DNA of 64,000 bases from Ignavibacteriales bacterium (GCA_021740915.1 JAIOYW010000004.1:124001-188000); one strand, 5' to 3'. Numbered from the stretch's first letter, positions 19,546 through 29,292 are shown. Made by a program: numbers and translations. Notes: generated by a model not told the origin, from the sequence alone.

Positions 19546-21621
19546 ATGAAAAATATTAAATTAATAATTGCTGCGGTAGTTCTACTTTTTACCGGATTGA
19601 CAGCTCAGATTGACAGGTCAAAGATACCGGGACCTGGTCCGGCACCGGAGATAAATATCGGAGAGTATAAATCTTTTACATTGCCAAACGGTCTAAAAGT
19701 ATTTGTTGTCGAGAATGATAAAATCCCCAGGGTTACATTCTCCCTCGAATTTGTTTATAACGAGTTCCTTGAAGGAGCGTCAGCCGGATATGGTGAGATT
19801 GCCGGGGATCTGGTTGGAAGAGGCACTAAAAAACGGTCTAAACAGCAGCTTGATGAAGAAGTTGATTTTATTGGTGCCAACCTTGTCACCTCAAAGAACC
19901 GTATATACGGATCTGCACTCAGCAAGCATACAGAGAAATTTGTCGAAATCCTGGCTGATGTGGCAATAAATGCTGACTTTAATTCTGAAGAACTTGAAAA
20001 AGTCAGGAAACAAACCCTTTCCGGACTTGCTTTTTCAAAGAATGATCCGAATACAATCGCAAATAATGTTCGGAACGCCCTTGTATATGGTTTGGATCAT
20101 CCATATGGAGAGCAGGTTACTGAAGAAACTGTCAAGAACATAAATCTCGAAGATTGCAGTAAATATTATGAAACTTATTTCAGACCAAATATTGCTTATC
20201 TTGCTATCGTTGGAGATATCGATTTTGATGACGCTGAAAAACTAATTAAGATGTACTTCGGCAACTGGGTGCAGGGCGACATTCCTAAAAATGAAATTAA
20301 AGAACCAAAACAGCCAATCGTAAGAAAAGTAGCTATCGTTGACAGACCGGATGCAGTTCAGTCAGTAATACATGTCGCTTACCCTGTAAAATTGGAAATC
20401 GGGAATCCTGATGTAATAAAAACCTCTGTCCTGAATACACTCCTTGGAGGCAGCTTCTCCTCACGCTTAAATCAAAATTTAAGAGAAGCAAAAGCTTTTA
20501 CTTATGGAGCCCGATCCTCTTTAACCTCCGACAGATACATTGGCAAATTCGATGCATCCTGTGAGGCCCGTAATTCTGTCACAGACAGTGCGGTTACAGA
20601 ATTTCTGAATGAAATGAAACGAATCAGAAATGAAAAAATAACTGAGGAAGAACTTCAGTCAACAATCAATTTTCAGACAGGAAGTTTTTCCAGAAGCCTC
20701 GAAAGTCCGGAAACCATTGCCAATTTTGCCTTGAATATTGCAAAATATAAGCTGCCCAGGGATTATTATAAGAATTACCTCAAGAATCTGAGTGCGGTTA
20801 CGGTTGATGATGTAAACGCAATGGCAAAGAAGTACATTAAACCAGATAATGCCTATGTCCTTGTTATTGGAAATGCTGCTGAAGTTGCAGAAAACCTAAA
20901 GAAATTTTCGGTTGGGGGCAAAATTGACTACTATGATAACCATGGCGGAAAAGTTGACCTTGCAGCAAAAAAATTACCTGAAGGCCTTACCGCACAGAAT
21001 GTGATTGATAAGTATATTCAGGCACTGGGAGGAAAGGAAAACATTCTTAAAATAAAAGAAAAAACAACCAGAATGAAAGGTTCTGTCCAGGGCTTTGAAA
21101 TTAAACTTGTGATGCATCAGAAAGCGCCGAACAAATTTTCACAGGAACTTGATGCCGGAGTAATGAAGCAGAAAATGGTTTTTGATGGCGAAAAGGGTAA
21201 ATCTTCAGGAATGGGAATGGAACAGAATCTTGAAGGAGAAGAACTTGAGATCATGAAACTTCAGGCGAATATGTATTCATTCTTAAACTACGGTGACTTA
21301 GGTATTACACCCGAACTTACCGGAGTTGAGAATGTCAATGGCAAAGATGCTTATAAAATTAATCTGGTAATGACATCCGGGAAAAAATCTTCAGCATTTT
21401 TTGATACCTCGACAGGATTAAAAATCAGGGAAGTTCAAAACATTAAAACCCCGCAGGGGGCTATGGATCAGATTATTGATTATGATAATTACCAACTGGT
21501 CGAAGGAGTTATGCATCCTTTTAGTGTTTCCCAGCAAATCGGACCAATGACAATTCCACTTGAGGTAACTTCTGTTGAAATAAATAAAGGTTTGGGTGAT
21601 TCTCTTTTTGAAGTAAAATAA
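19546..21621 (+). CDS. M16-family peptidase partner lacking the zinc motif, with C-terminal extension
   Basis: A 691-residue exported protein (signal peptide ending near LTAQ) with two M16-type halves at about 35-255 and 260-470. Where the active subunit has HFFEH this one reads GEIAGDLVGRGT, so it cannot bind zinc in the normal way. The second half retains TLLGGSFSSRLNQNLREAKA. It is therefore most likely the regulatory subunit of the neighbouring peptidase. Residues about 485-691 form an extra domain beginning NVIDKYIQALGGKENILKIK and rich in beta strands, reminiscent of LolA/LppX-like lipoprotein-carrier folds. That resemblance is by eye only. Confidence 0.88.
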   Translation: MKNIKLIIAAVVLLFTGLTAQIDRSKIPGPGPAPEINIGEYKSFTLPNGLKVFVVENDKIPRVTFSLEFVYNEFLEGASAGYGEIAGDLVGRGTKKRSKQQLDEEVDFIGANLVTSKNRIYGSALSKHTEKFVEILADVAINADFNSEELEKVRKQTLSGLAFSKNDPNTIANNVRNALVYGLDHPYGEQVTEETVKNINLEDCSKYYETYFRPNIAYLAIVGDIDFDDAEKLIKMYFGNWVQGDIPKNEIKEPKQPIVRKVAIVDRPDAVQSVIHVAYPVKLEIGNPDVIKTSVLNTLLGGSFSSRLNQNLREAKAFTYGARSSLTSDRYIGKFDASCEARNSVTDSAVTEFLNEMKRIRNEKITEEELQSTINFQTGSFSRSLESPETIANFALNIAKYKLPRDYYKNYLKNLSAVTVDDVNAMAKKYIKPDNAYVLVIGNAAEVAENLKKFSVGGKIDYYDNHGGKVDLAAKKLPEGLTAQNVIDKYIQALGGKENILKIKEKTTRMKGSVQGFEIKLVMHQKAPNKFSQELDAGVMKQKMVFDGEKGKSSGMGMEQNLEGEELEIMKLQANMYSFLNYGDLGITPELTGVENVNGKDAYKINLVMTSGKKSSAFFDTSTGLKIREVQNIKTPQGAMDQIIDYDNYQLVEGVMHPFSVSQQIGPMTIPLEVTSVEINKGLGDSLFEVK

Positions 21622-21630
21622 ACTGATAAT

Positions 21631-21663
21631 AAAAACGGCTGCCTCAAATGTGCAGCCGTTTTT
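21631..21663. terminator. Bidirectional terminator between the M16 pair and the T9SS substrate
   Basis: A perfect 12-bp stem (AAAAACGGCTGC at 21631-21642 with GCAGCCGTTTTT at 21652-21663) and a 9-base loop, with a T-rich tail on both strands. Confidence 0.93.
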
Positions 21664-21671
21664 ATTTTACA

Positions 21672-24218
21672 CTATTTTAACAACATCATTTTTCTTATTA
21701 TATGAGTGCCATTCCCTCTTAAGACCGCATAATAAATTCCTGAAGCTCTTTTTCCTGCATTAAAAGTGAATGAATGAGTCCCGGTACTCAACCTTCCCGA
21801 AAATAATTCAATGATCTCTTCGCCAGAATTATTATAAATTTTAAGCACAAAATCAGCCGGGTATGCAATTTCAGCACTCAAAACAGTCGTAGGATTAAAT
21901 GGATTTGGATAATTCTGTGAGAGACTGAATCTTTTAGGTTTAATATCAGCCCTGTTCAATTTTGTGGGGGGATCAAGCAGCATTGTTTCATAAACTCCGT
22001 TTCCATGAGTTGCTGCTTTAATTGTTCTTGTTGCTGATACAATGCCCAAAGTCTTGATCATCACCGCATCTGGCAGCCCAAAGCTGAATTCCTCCCAGTT
22101 GGCTCCGCTATCAACCGAAGCAAATACACCAAGATCATTTCCAACATAGATAATCTGTGGATAATCGGGATCTACTATTACTGCATTTGCCGGCACATCG
22201 GGTAAACCGGTGCCGATATCTCTCCAGAGAACTCCCCCGCTTTCGGTGGTAAACAGGTGTGAAGTACCGAAGCCGCTGAAAGCAATAAAAACTCTGTTCT
22301 GATTATCTGGATCGAAAGCAATATCCATAGCATAACGATCCGGCAGATTTTTCGTAACATCAGTCCAGGTATCACCTCCATTCGCCGTTTTCATAATTTT
22401 CGAGCGGCCTGAACCAGGTGGAATTCCAACATACACAACATTATCATCAGAAGGCGAGATAGCAATGGAAACAGGCGGATCCTGCGAAAGAGGCACGCCG
22501 TTATTCGTTGCATACCAGTCTGCACCGGCATTTGTGCTTTTATGAACTACTGTTTTGCCGATATATATTTTTTCGGGATCGTAAACGCTGACAGCATAGG
22601 GGCCGATAAATCCTGATGAGCCGGTCTGAGTAACCCCGAACCAACTCCAGTTTTCGCCTCTATTAGTAGAGCGGCTGATGTTCATGTATTGAGATGAGCC
22701 ATAAAGAATATTGTTATCCAACTGATTAATAGCAGTATTTCCCCCGTCTCCGCCAAGCACTCTTATCCAGGAAGCCTGGCCGTCATAAATAGCGGTTGCA
22801 TTATCCTGCATCCCTCCGATGGCAAGAAAAGGATCGGTTATTGAAACAGAAACTTTATTGTAAAATTGTGTGGTCTGGTAACCGCCGTTAAGCCCCTCAA
22901 AAGATTCACCAAAATCAGTTGTGCGGAATATCCCCCCATCATTACCAAAATAAACAACATCAGGAAGTTCAGGATGCGTAGCATAGCAATGATGGTCAGC
23001 ATGGCTGTAATTGAACGGTCCTTCGGGTCCCCCGGCAGCCGGTCTGCCAAAATACCAGAGATACCAATAGGATTTCTGAATAAAATTCTGCCCACCATTT
23101 TCGGATTTATAAACATCAACACCTGCACAAAGAATTTTTTCAGCATCATATTGATTTACGACCACAAGATGAGCAAACCAACCCTGATATGAAGAATAAT
23201 TGAAAGTACTGACAATCTGCCAGGTCGCGCCGCCATCTGTGCTTTTGCAGAGCCAAGTTGCACTATTTGAGGATTCCGAACTATTTCCAATGCTCAGATA
23301 TAAAATATTCGGATCCCCGGCAAATTCACTAAAAAGGGCTTTACCGCCAAAGGTTTGCGGTACACCTGAAATAATTTTACCCCAGCTTTCTCCTGCATCA
23401 GTAGATCTGTAAATCCCATGTCCCTCTGATTGTAAATTTCCGCAGGAGATCAGAATTTTACTCGTATCTGTGGAATTGATTATCAGATCATTAACCATTA
23501 TTGTCGCATCAACTAAACTCCAACTTGAGCCGGCATCATAAGAACGGTAAGTCCCTTCGGTCGTACCAGCCCAGACAGTATTCGGGTTGAGCGGATTGAT
23601 CCTGATTACCCATACTCCCCTTTCCTGGTTGTAAGACCAGTCAAGACTTTTTTGCCAGGTAACGCCTGCATCTGTTGATTTTAGTATCCCGATACCGTAA
23701 GAACCTCTGGTCGTCCTGAAAGTGACGCCCCCGAGCGCCTGCTTATAATTGTAAACCTCTCCGGTCCCGATATACATTATGTTACTATCTGTGGGCGCTA
23801 TTGCAATTGAACTGACTCCGTGTACCGGATATCCTGTGGGAACATATTGCCACGCATTCTCCCCCACACCGTCTGAATAACTTTTCCATAATCCTCCGCT
23901 TGCACTTCCCGCAAAAATTGTTCCAGGATTCTGCGGGTTGAAAACGATCGAGATGGTCCTTCCGCCAATATTATTCGGACCAATTGCCAGCCATTCATTC
24001 TGTTCTGAATGTTTTTCAAGCCTCTGCATCCGGACTTTTTCAAATTCGGAGTAAAATTTATCGGCAGGAATATCGCTATCCGGGTATGCTCTTTCAGCAG
24101 TCCAGTTTTGAAGGGCTATAAGTGCACCACTTGTTTTCGGCGGCTTGTCATTGAAAGAAGAGAAGTAAAATGCAAAAATAAATGCGGTAATAAATGGTAC
24201 TAAAATTTTCAGTTTCAT
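21672..24218 (-). CDS. Secreted BNR/sortilin-type propeller protein with T9SS C-terminal sorting domain
   Basis: An 848-residue protein with a short N-terminal signal-anchor-like hydrophobic segment. Repeated BNR/Asp-box motifs follow, such as STDAGVTWQKS, SYDAGSSWSLV, STDAGESWGKI, STDGGATWQIV and SVDSGANWEEF, as in sialidase- and sortilin-type propellers and glycosyl hydrolase 74-like proteins. The last 80 residues begin LSQNYPNPFNPTTVL and end in a basic IIRKMMLLK, the type A sorting domain that directs export by the type IX secretion system. It is probably a cell-surface or released protein; no catalytic residue set could be assigned. A 24-bp palindrome lies 76 bases upstream of its start. 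Confidence 0.9.
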   Translation of the reverse strand: MKLKILVPFITAFIFAFYFSSFNDKPPKTSGALIALQNWTAERAYPDSDIPADKFYSEFEKVRMQRLEKHSEQNEWLAIGPNNIGGRTISIVFNPQNPGTIFAGSASGGLWKSYSDGVGENAWQYVPTGYPVHGVSSIAIAPTDSNIMYIGTGEVYNYKQALGGVTFRTTRGSYGIGILKSTDAGVTWQKSLDWSYNQERGVWVIRINPLNPNTVWAGTTEGTYRSYDAGSSWSLVDATIMVNDLIINSTDTSKILISCGNLQSEGHGIYRSTDAGESWGKIISGVPQTFGGKALFSEFAGDPNILYLSIGNSSESSNSATWLCKSTDGGATWQIVSTFNYSSYQGWFAHLVVVNQYDAEKILCAGVDVYKSENGGQNFIQKSYWYLWYFGRPAAGGPEGPFNYSHADHHCYATHPELPDVVYFGNDGGIFRTTDFGESFEGLNGGYQTTQFYNKVSVSITDPFLAIGGMQDNATAIYDGQASWIRVLGGDGGNTAINQLDNNILYGSSQYMNISRSTNRGENWSWFGVTQTGSSGFIGPYAVSVYDPEKIYIGKTVVHKSTNAGADWYATNNGVPLSQDPPVSIAISPSDDNVVYVGIPPGSGRSKIMKTANGGDTWTDVTKNLPDRYAMDIAFDPDNQNRVFIAFSGFGTSHLFTTESGGVLWRDIGTGLPDVPANAVIVDPDYPQIIYVGNDLGVFASVDSGANWEEFSFGLPDAVMIKTLGIVSATRTIKAATHGNGVYETMLLDPPTKLNRADIKPKRFSLSQNYPNPFNPTTVLSAEIAYPADFVLKIYNNSGEEIIELFSGRLSTGTHSFTFNAGKRASGIYYAVLRGNGTHIIRKMMLLK

Positions 24219-24293
24219 AATCCCCTCCAGCGAATATCCCTAATTAATAATATTTCGGAGAAAATACAATGGTAAAAAACAGGAATTCACTTC

Positions 24294-24317
24294 ATTTAAG
24301 GAATATATTCCTTAAAT
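24294..24317. promoter_or_regulatory. 24-bp perfect palindrome upstream of the T9SS substrate gene
   Basis: ATTTAAGGAATATATTCCTTAAAT, symmetric at every position, in the 202-base gap before the ATG at 24218. Its size and place suit a dimeric regulator's operator. No T-run follows, so a terminator is unlikely. Confidence 0.5.
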
Positions 24318-24420
24318 ACACAAAAATATAGAATCGGTTAGCTCCCCCTGAAAATTATTTTGGAATTTCCTCAAATAGACAGAATACAGACCATCTGGAA
24401 AATAAAGAAATACCTTAAAC

Positions 24421-24969
24421 TCAATAATAAATAATAAGATAAATCAATGGCAATAAAATTCCTGCTGCTGTTAGCCATTTACCTCTTCCTGTGATACTGT
24501 TTTTTCCTTTGATCATAAATAGACCTGTTATTGCAAGCAGGAGCAAACTGATAGCTAAAGCATCGGCAACATAAGTCCATATACCCTTCGGCACATTAAG
24601 GTGAAGATAATTAGTCTCACGAAACACTTTGCGGCTGTTTACGGTTTCAATATTGGCAGTCTTTTTTGAAATGTCGGCATTTATGGTCTGATTCTCAAAA
24701 AATATCCGAATCTTTGTGGGTGACTGTCTGAAAATAGATTCAGGTATAGCAGCGATACCGAGATCAGCAAGAACACCTGCGGCTATCAGACTGTCAGAGC
24801 CAAGCGAATCAATTTCGCTTTGAAGGGCTTTGTCCTCTTTTTCAATCACATAATTCGGATTCCACTCAAAAGTGTGGTTGACAGCAATACCCGAAATTGA
24901 ATAAATAACAACAAGCCCGAATGCAAGATAACCGAGGTCACGGTGAATTAGTCTTATTATCCTGTGCAT
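24421..24969 (-). CDS. PepSY-associated transmembrane protein
   Basis: A 182-residue inner-membrane protein. The first helix contains RLIHRDLGYLAFGLVVIYSI with the family's conserved histidine and arginine. A periplasmic region of about 90 residues follows, then two C-terminal helices (about 135-153 and 162-180) with ITGLFMIKGK between. Proteins of this type often accompany outer-membrane iron uptake or reductive metal systems, but none is present here. It follows the DUF4920-like gene on the same strand, separated by that gene's terminator. Confidence 0.78.
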   Translation of the reverse strand: MHRIIRLIHRDLGYLAFGLVVIYSISGIAVNHTFEWNPNYVIEKEDKALQSEIDSLGSDSLIAAGVLADLGIAAIPESIFRQSPTKIRIFFENQTINADISKKTANIETVNSRKVFRETNYLHLNVPKGIWTYVADALAISLLLLAITGLFMIKGKNSITGRGKWLTAAGILLPLIYLIIYY

Positions 24970-24986
24970 ATAAACTCCGCAAAAAA

Positions 24987-25019
24987 AAAGCCGGAAGAGG
25001 AAACTCCCCTGCCGGCTTT
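24987..25019 (-). terminator. Rho-independent terminator after the DUF4920-like gene
   Basis: On the minus strand, AAAGCCGG (25019-25012) pairs with CCGGCTTT (24994-24987) around an imperfectly paired interior, followed by a run of nine T (24989-24981). Confidence 0.85.
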
Positions 25020-25037
25020 ATTAAAAATTATTAAAAA

Positions 25038-25544
25038 TCAGATGAATACAATTGCGCCTTTGCCCTTGATCTGGTAAACTTTAGCAGTTTTTGATGAAGA
25101 GCAGCATCCGGCTTCATTCTCTTTTTCGTGTGAAGCATCGGTAACTTTATCAGTACAGGATCCTTCTTTTTTATCACCGGAAGAACAAGCAACTTCTTCA
25201 ACTTTTTTCTCGGTTTCAACAGCATAGACAACGCCTTCAACTTTTGCCTTCTTTCCTTTGGCTTCCATCGGGAAAACAATCTCGCCGTCATTTACTTTGA
25301 CTTTGATTGTCTGATAAGGTTTGTCGCTTGTCAATTCAATCCAGCAGCCACGGCTTGAACAAACATTTACTACAGTACCTTCTACCTGAACTGTTTTTCC
25401 ATCATATTTTTCAGGATGAGCAAGAATTTCCGAAACGCTGGTTTTAGAGTTTAATGATAATTTCTCACCAAACTGTTTGCCGTCGCCGGCATTTATTAAA
25501 ATTGTAACTCCAAGAATCAATGCAAGAAACTGAAATTTTCTCAT
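25038..25544 (-). CDS. DUF4920-like exported protein with cysteine-rich tail
   Basis: A 168-residue protein with a signal peptide (MRKFQFLALILGVTILINA). The core of about 90 residues has an OB-fold-like pattern: VSEILAHPEKYDGKTVQVEG, then VVNVCSSRGCWIELTSD, as in DUF4920 proteins. Residues about 118-150 form an unusual low-complexity insert rich in Cys, Ser, Lys and Glu (ACSSGDKKEGSC, AGCCSSSK), and the protein closes with YQIKGKGAIVFI. The cysteines could bind a metal or form disulfides in the periplasm. The function of the family is not known. It is followed by its own terminator. Confidence 0.78.
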   Translation of the reverse strand: MRKFQFLALILGVTILINAGDGKQFGEKLSLNSKTSVSEILAHPEKYDGKTVQVEGTVVNVCSSRGCWIELTSDKPYQTIKVKVNDGEIVFPMEAKGKKAKVEGVVYAVETEKKVEEVACSSGDKKEGSCTDKVTDASHEKENEAGCCSSSKTAKVYQIKGKGAIVFI

Positions 25545-25702
25545 TTTGCCTCCGATAGATTAATAAAATATTAATTAAATATAAAAATATGTAACGTTTA
25601 AAGCAAACCTTTTGTCCGATTTAATTTTTCCGACAACTTTCTGTAACATTATTTAACTTTAGGGTCATGATAAATATTCTGGTGGATAATAGGGTTAAGA
25701 TT

Positions 25703-26740
25703 ATGGAAAGAAGATCATTTCTAAAAATAGCCGGTATTTCGTTGAGTGCTCCGCTACTTCCCTTTGAGTTACCGGGTTTTTCCAACAATGTTGATGCAAA
25801 AAGAATTAAGCCTCCGGCACTGAAGACAGGGGATAAAATAGAGATCGCTGCACCAGGAAGTTTTATTTCACAGGAGGAGCTGGAGCTTTCTATTAAAAAT
25901 CTGACGGATTTAGGCTTCCAACCGGTACACAGCAACAGCATCCTTTCAAAAGAAGGCTATCTCGCAGGAAGTGATGATTTACGGGCAGGAGAATTGAATA
26001 GAATGTTCGCAGATCAATCCGTCAAGGCTATTTTCTGTGCTAGAGGCGGTTACGGCTGTAACAGAATTTTGCCCCTGCTTGATTATGGAATTATTTCAAA
26101 TAATCCCAAACTACTGGTTGGGTACAGCGATATCACTGCCCTGACATGCGGAATTTACACAAAGACGGGGTTAGTCGGGCTGCATGGTCCTGTGGGGATA
26201 TCAACATTTAATCAGTATTCCGTTGATAATCTCTCAAAAATAATATTCGGAAGTGAGCTCCCAATTATTCAGACAAACTATGGAAGTGAATATTTCCTTA
26301 AAGGTTATCCTATCATTTCCGGCAAAGCAGAGGGTGAATTGTTTGGCGGAAATCTCTCTGTTCTGGTTTCGCTGATTGGCAGTGAATACTTTCCTGATCT
26401 CAAGGGGAAATTGCTCTTCCTCGAAGAAATCGGTGAAGAACCCTATCGAATAGATAGAATGCTAAGCCAGCTAATTCTTTCTGGCGAGTTGCAGAAATGT
26501 TCAGGAATAATACTCGGCATCTTTGAAAAATGCGAAGCAAAAGAGAGAGATCCTGAATTTCCCCGTTCATTCACACTTAAAGAAGTTCTGTACGATCGGC
26601 TTTATAACCTCAATATCCCTGCCGCTTATGGATTTGCTTTTGGTCATGTAACCGATAAAATGACACTGCCGGTCGGTATTAACGCCGCTGCAGATATGAA
26701 TGAGTTCACGATTTCAATTACGGAAAATGTAGTTGTATGA
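25703..26740 (+). CDS. LD-carboxypeptidase (peptidase family S66) with Tat-type leader
   Basis: Serine peptidase that removes the terminal D-Ala from peptidoglycan tetrapeptides by LD cleavage; members also act on microcin C7. The start chosen is ATG at 25703, preceded by AGGG eight bases upstream, because MERRSFLKIAGISLSAPL then forms a twin-arginine leader; an in-frame ATG at 25667 also exists. The nucleophile region is LLVGYSDITAL near residue 140. The acidic partner is in EEIGEEPYRIDRML and the histidine in FGHVTDKMTLPVG. Family members such as E. coli LdcA are cytoplasmic, so the leader is noteworthy. It overlaps priA by ATGA. Confidence 0.88.
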   Translation: MERRSFLKIAGISLSAPLLPFELPGFSNNVDAKRIKPPALKTGDKIEIAAPGSFISQEELELSIKNLTDLGFQPVHSNSILSKEGYLAGSDDLRAGELNRMFADQSVKAIFCARGGYGCNRILPLLDYGIISNNPKLLVGYSDITALTCGIYTKTGLVGLHGPVGISTFNQYSVDNLSKIIFGSELPIIQTNYGSEYFLKGYPIISGKAEGELFGGNLSVLVSLIGSEYFPDLKGKLLFLEEIGEEPYRIDRMLSQLILSGELQKCSGIILGIFEKCEAKERDPEFPRSFTLKEVLYDRLYNLNIPAAYGFAFGHVTDKMTLPVGINAAADMNEFTISITENVVV

Positions 26741-29205
26741 AGTATGCAAATATTATTTTTCCGCTTCCTTTCAATAATGCATTTTCTTATGAAATTCCGA
26801 TTGAAATAAAAAAATCTGTCCAGGTTGGTGTGAGGGTTCTTGTTCCTTTCGGAAAAAGGATTTTAACAGGATTTGTGACTGAACTTACTGATCACCCTGA
26901 AGTTACGAAAGGCATAAAAAAAATTATTGATGTATTGGATGATTCTCCACTATTCGATAGGGATAGTCTAAAATTTTTTGAATGGCTCGCTGAATATTAT
27001 TTATGTTCAACGGGAGAAGCGCTCAAGAATATAGCCCCTTACGGCACTGAACTTGAATCGAAGAGAAGAATTTCAGCCGATCAGGATTTTTGCCAACAAT
27101 TACTCGCTGAAGAAAAAAAACAGACCAGTTCACGATACAAAATACTCCGTGTTCTGAGTAATACACCCACGATAACAATCCTGGCATTACAAAAGGAAAC
27201 CCGGACAAAAAATATATATTCAACATTGCAATCACTCCGGGAAAAAGGTGCTATTACAATTCACAACGAAATTGAGCCTCCCAAAGTCAGCATTAAAACT
27301 GAAAAAGCAGTATCGCTTTTAATGAGTCCGGATGAAATTTTGGAACTGATACCGGAGCTTGAAAGAAAAGCACCAAAACAGGCAGTGATTTTGTTATATA
27401 TTTTTTCCGCTCAGGAAACAGAAATTTCAGCAAAATCAGTGCTGGATAAAACTAGTGCCGGATATGCAACGCTGAACTCTCTTGCAGATAAGGGATTTAT
27501 TCGAATTTTTGATAAAGAGATAGAACGGAAATTCTTAGAAACATTCAGCGAGATTCAAAAAGATATTTCACCAACGATTCAACAAAAAATAGCTATAGAA
27601 TCAGTTTCCGGATCAATAAGCCAGAATGAATTTAAAGCTTTTCTCCTGCATGGCGTCACCGGAAGCGGAAAAACACAGGTTTATCTGGAACTTGCTGCCC
27701 GGGCAATTGAGAACGGCAAAAATGCTTTGATACTTGTTCCTGAAATATCTCTGACTCCTCAGATCACTTCAAGATTCATAAACAGGTTTGGAGATATAGT
27801 TGCTGTTTTACACAGTGGAATGTCGTTAGGTGAGCGTTACGATTCCTGGAGGGGCATCCTTAGCGGAAAGTATCGAATTGTAATAGGTGCACGCTCAGCT
27901 TTGTTCTCTCCGCTTAAAAATCCGGGAATCGTGATTGTTGACGAGGAACACGATCATAGTTATAAGCAGTTTGAAAACATTCCAAGATATCAGGCTCGAG
28001 ATTGCGCAGTTGCACTTGCGAATTTCAATTCATGTCCCGTTGTGCTTGGCTCAGCTACGCCATCGGTTGAGAGCCTTTACAATGTAGAAATTGGTAAATA
28101 CCAGCTCCTCTCGCTGACTGAAAGGATCGATGATGCACAAATGCCGACAATAAATCTTGTCACTCTGAAATACGAAAAAAGCGGTAAAAAACAGGATAGT
28201 TTTATAAGCAATGAACTTCTTGATGCCATTAAAACAAGAATATTAAGAAAAGAGGGAGTAATAATTTTACAGAACCGGCGCGGATTTGCTACACAAATAT
28301 ATTGCCAGGATTGCGGCGAAATAGTTCAGTGTCATAATTGCTCTGTTTCAATGGTACTTCATCTAAATATGAACCACCTCAAATGCCATTATTGCGGCGA
28401 AACACAAAAAACTCCAAAAGCATGTTCAGTATGCGGATCACTTAATCTACGGTATTTTGGAGCGGGAACGCAGAAAGTGGAGGACGAGCTTGAATATCAT
28501 ATTCCGGAAGCCAGAATTGCCAGAGTTGATTCCGATTCCATTGAAGGAAGGGGTAAACTCAGCAGAATTCTTACTGATTTCAGGGATGGGGCTTTGGATA
28601 TTCTCGTTGGGACGCAGATGGTTTCCAAAGGACTCGATTTCGACCATGTTACTCTCGTCGGAGTAATATCGGCTGAATCCACATTATGGTTTCCCGATTT
28701 TCGGGCTGAAGAACGAACTTTTCAACTTTTAACACAAGTCTCGGGCAGAGCGGGAAGGAGCAAAAACCCTGGGATAGTAATAATTCAAACTTATAATCAG
28801 GAACATTTTGTTCTTCAAAAAGTGTTAAGGCATGATTTTGCAGGATTCAGCAAAAGGGAATTAGCATTGCGGGCCGAGGGCGGATATCCTCCGTTTACCA
28901 GGCTATGCCTGATAGAAATAAAAGATGAGGATCAGAAAAAATCATTGGGTGCGATAAACGATTTTTATAAATTCCTACAGCCTTTTGCTAATTCAGTTAT
29001 TATAACACCACCCTCCCCGGCAGTTATTGATAAGTTGAAAAATTATTTCCGGTTCCAGATACTTGTGAAATCAGAGCGTAAAAATGACGCATCCGGGAAG
29101 ATACTCAGAAATGCGGTTCGCGAAGCATTTATCAGATTTAACAGGGAATCCCGTTTCAAAGATATCCGGCTTGTTATCGACATCGATCCATACTCTATGA
29201 TGTAA
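26737..29205 (+). CDS. priA: Primosomal protein N' (replication restart helicase PriA)
   Basis: A 3'-to-5' DNA helicase that reloads the replisome at stalled forks. Of 822 residues, the N-terminal DNA-binding region opens FPLPFNNAFSYEIP. Walker A is LLHGVTGSGKTQVYLEL near residue 310, and the DEEH box is IVDEEHDHSYKQFENIPRYQ near 407. The eight-cysteine zinc region (CQDCGEIVQCHNC and CHYC...CSVCGS) is at about 525-570. VGTQMVSKGLDF and VSGRAGR belong to the second RecA-like domain. The length is typical of the FCB group. It starts inside the stop of the LD-carboxypeptidase gene. Confidence 0.97.
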   Translation: MKYANIIFPLPFNNAFSYEIPIEIKKSVQVGVRVLVPFGKRILTGFVTELTDHPEVTKGIKKIIDVLDDSPLFDRDSLKFFEWLAEYYLCSTGEALKNIAPYGTELESKRRISADQDFCQQLLAEEKKQTSSRYKILRVLSNTPTITILALQKETRTKNIYSTLQSLREKGAITIHNEIEPPKVSIKTEKAVSLLMSPDEILELIPELERKAPKQAVILLYIFSAQETEISAKSVLDKTSAGYATLNSLADKGFIRIFDKEIERKFLETFSEIQKDISPTIQQKIAIESVSGSISQNEFKAFLLHGVTGSGKTQVYLELAARAIENGKNALILVPEISLTPQITSRFINRFGDIVAVLHSGMSLGERYDSWRGILSGKYRIVIGARSALFSPLKNPGIVIVDEEHDHSYKQFENIPRYQARDCAVALANFNSCPVVLGSATPSVESLYNVEIGKYQLLSLTERIDDAQMPTINLVTLKYEKSGKKQDSFISNELLDAIKTRILRKEGVIILQNRRGFATQIYCQDCGEIVQCHNCSVSMVLHLNMNHLKCHYCGETQKTPKACSVCGSLNLRYFGAGTQKVEDELEYHIPEARIARVDSDSIEGRGKLSRILTDFRDGALDILVGTQMVSKGLDFDHVTLVGVISAESTLWFPDFRAEERTFQLLTQVSGRAGRSKNPGIVIIQTYNQEHFVLQKVLRHDFAGFSKRELALRAEGGYPPFTRLCLIEIKDEDQKKSLGAINDFYKFLQPFANSVIITPPSPAVIDKLKNYFRFQILVKSERKNDASGKILRNAVREAFIRFNRESRFKDIRLVIDIDPYSMM

Positions 29206-29292
29206 CTTTGCCTCAATGGAAATTATCTCACGACCATCCAGGCAATCTATTACAGAAATGTTTGGATTTTACTTTAATTTAAAATATGGAAA

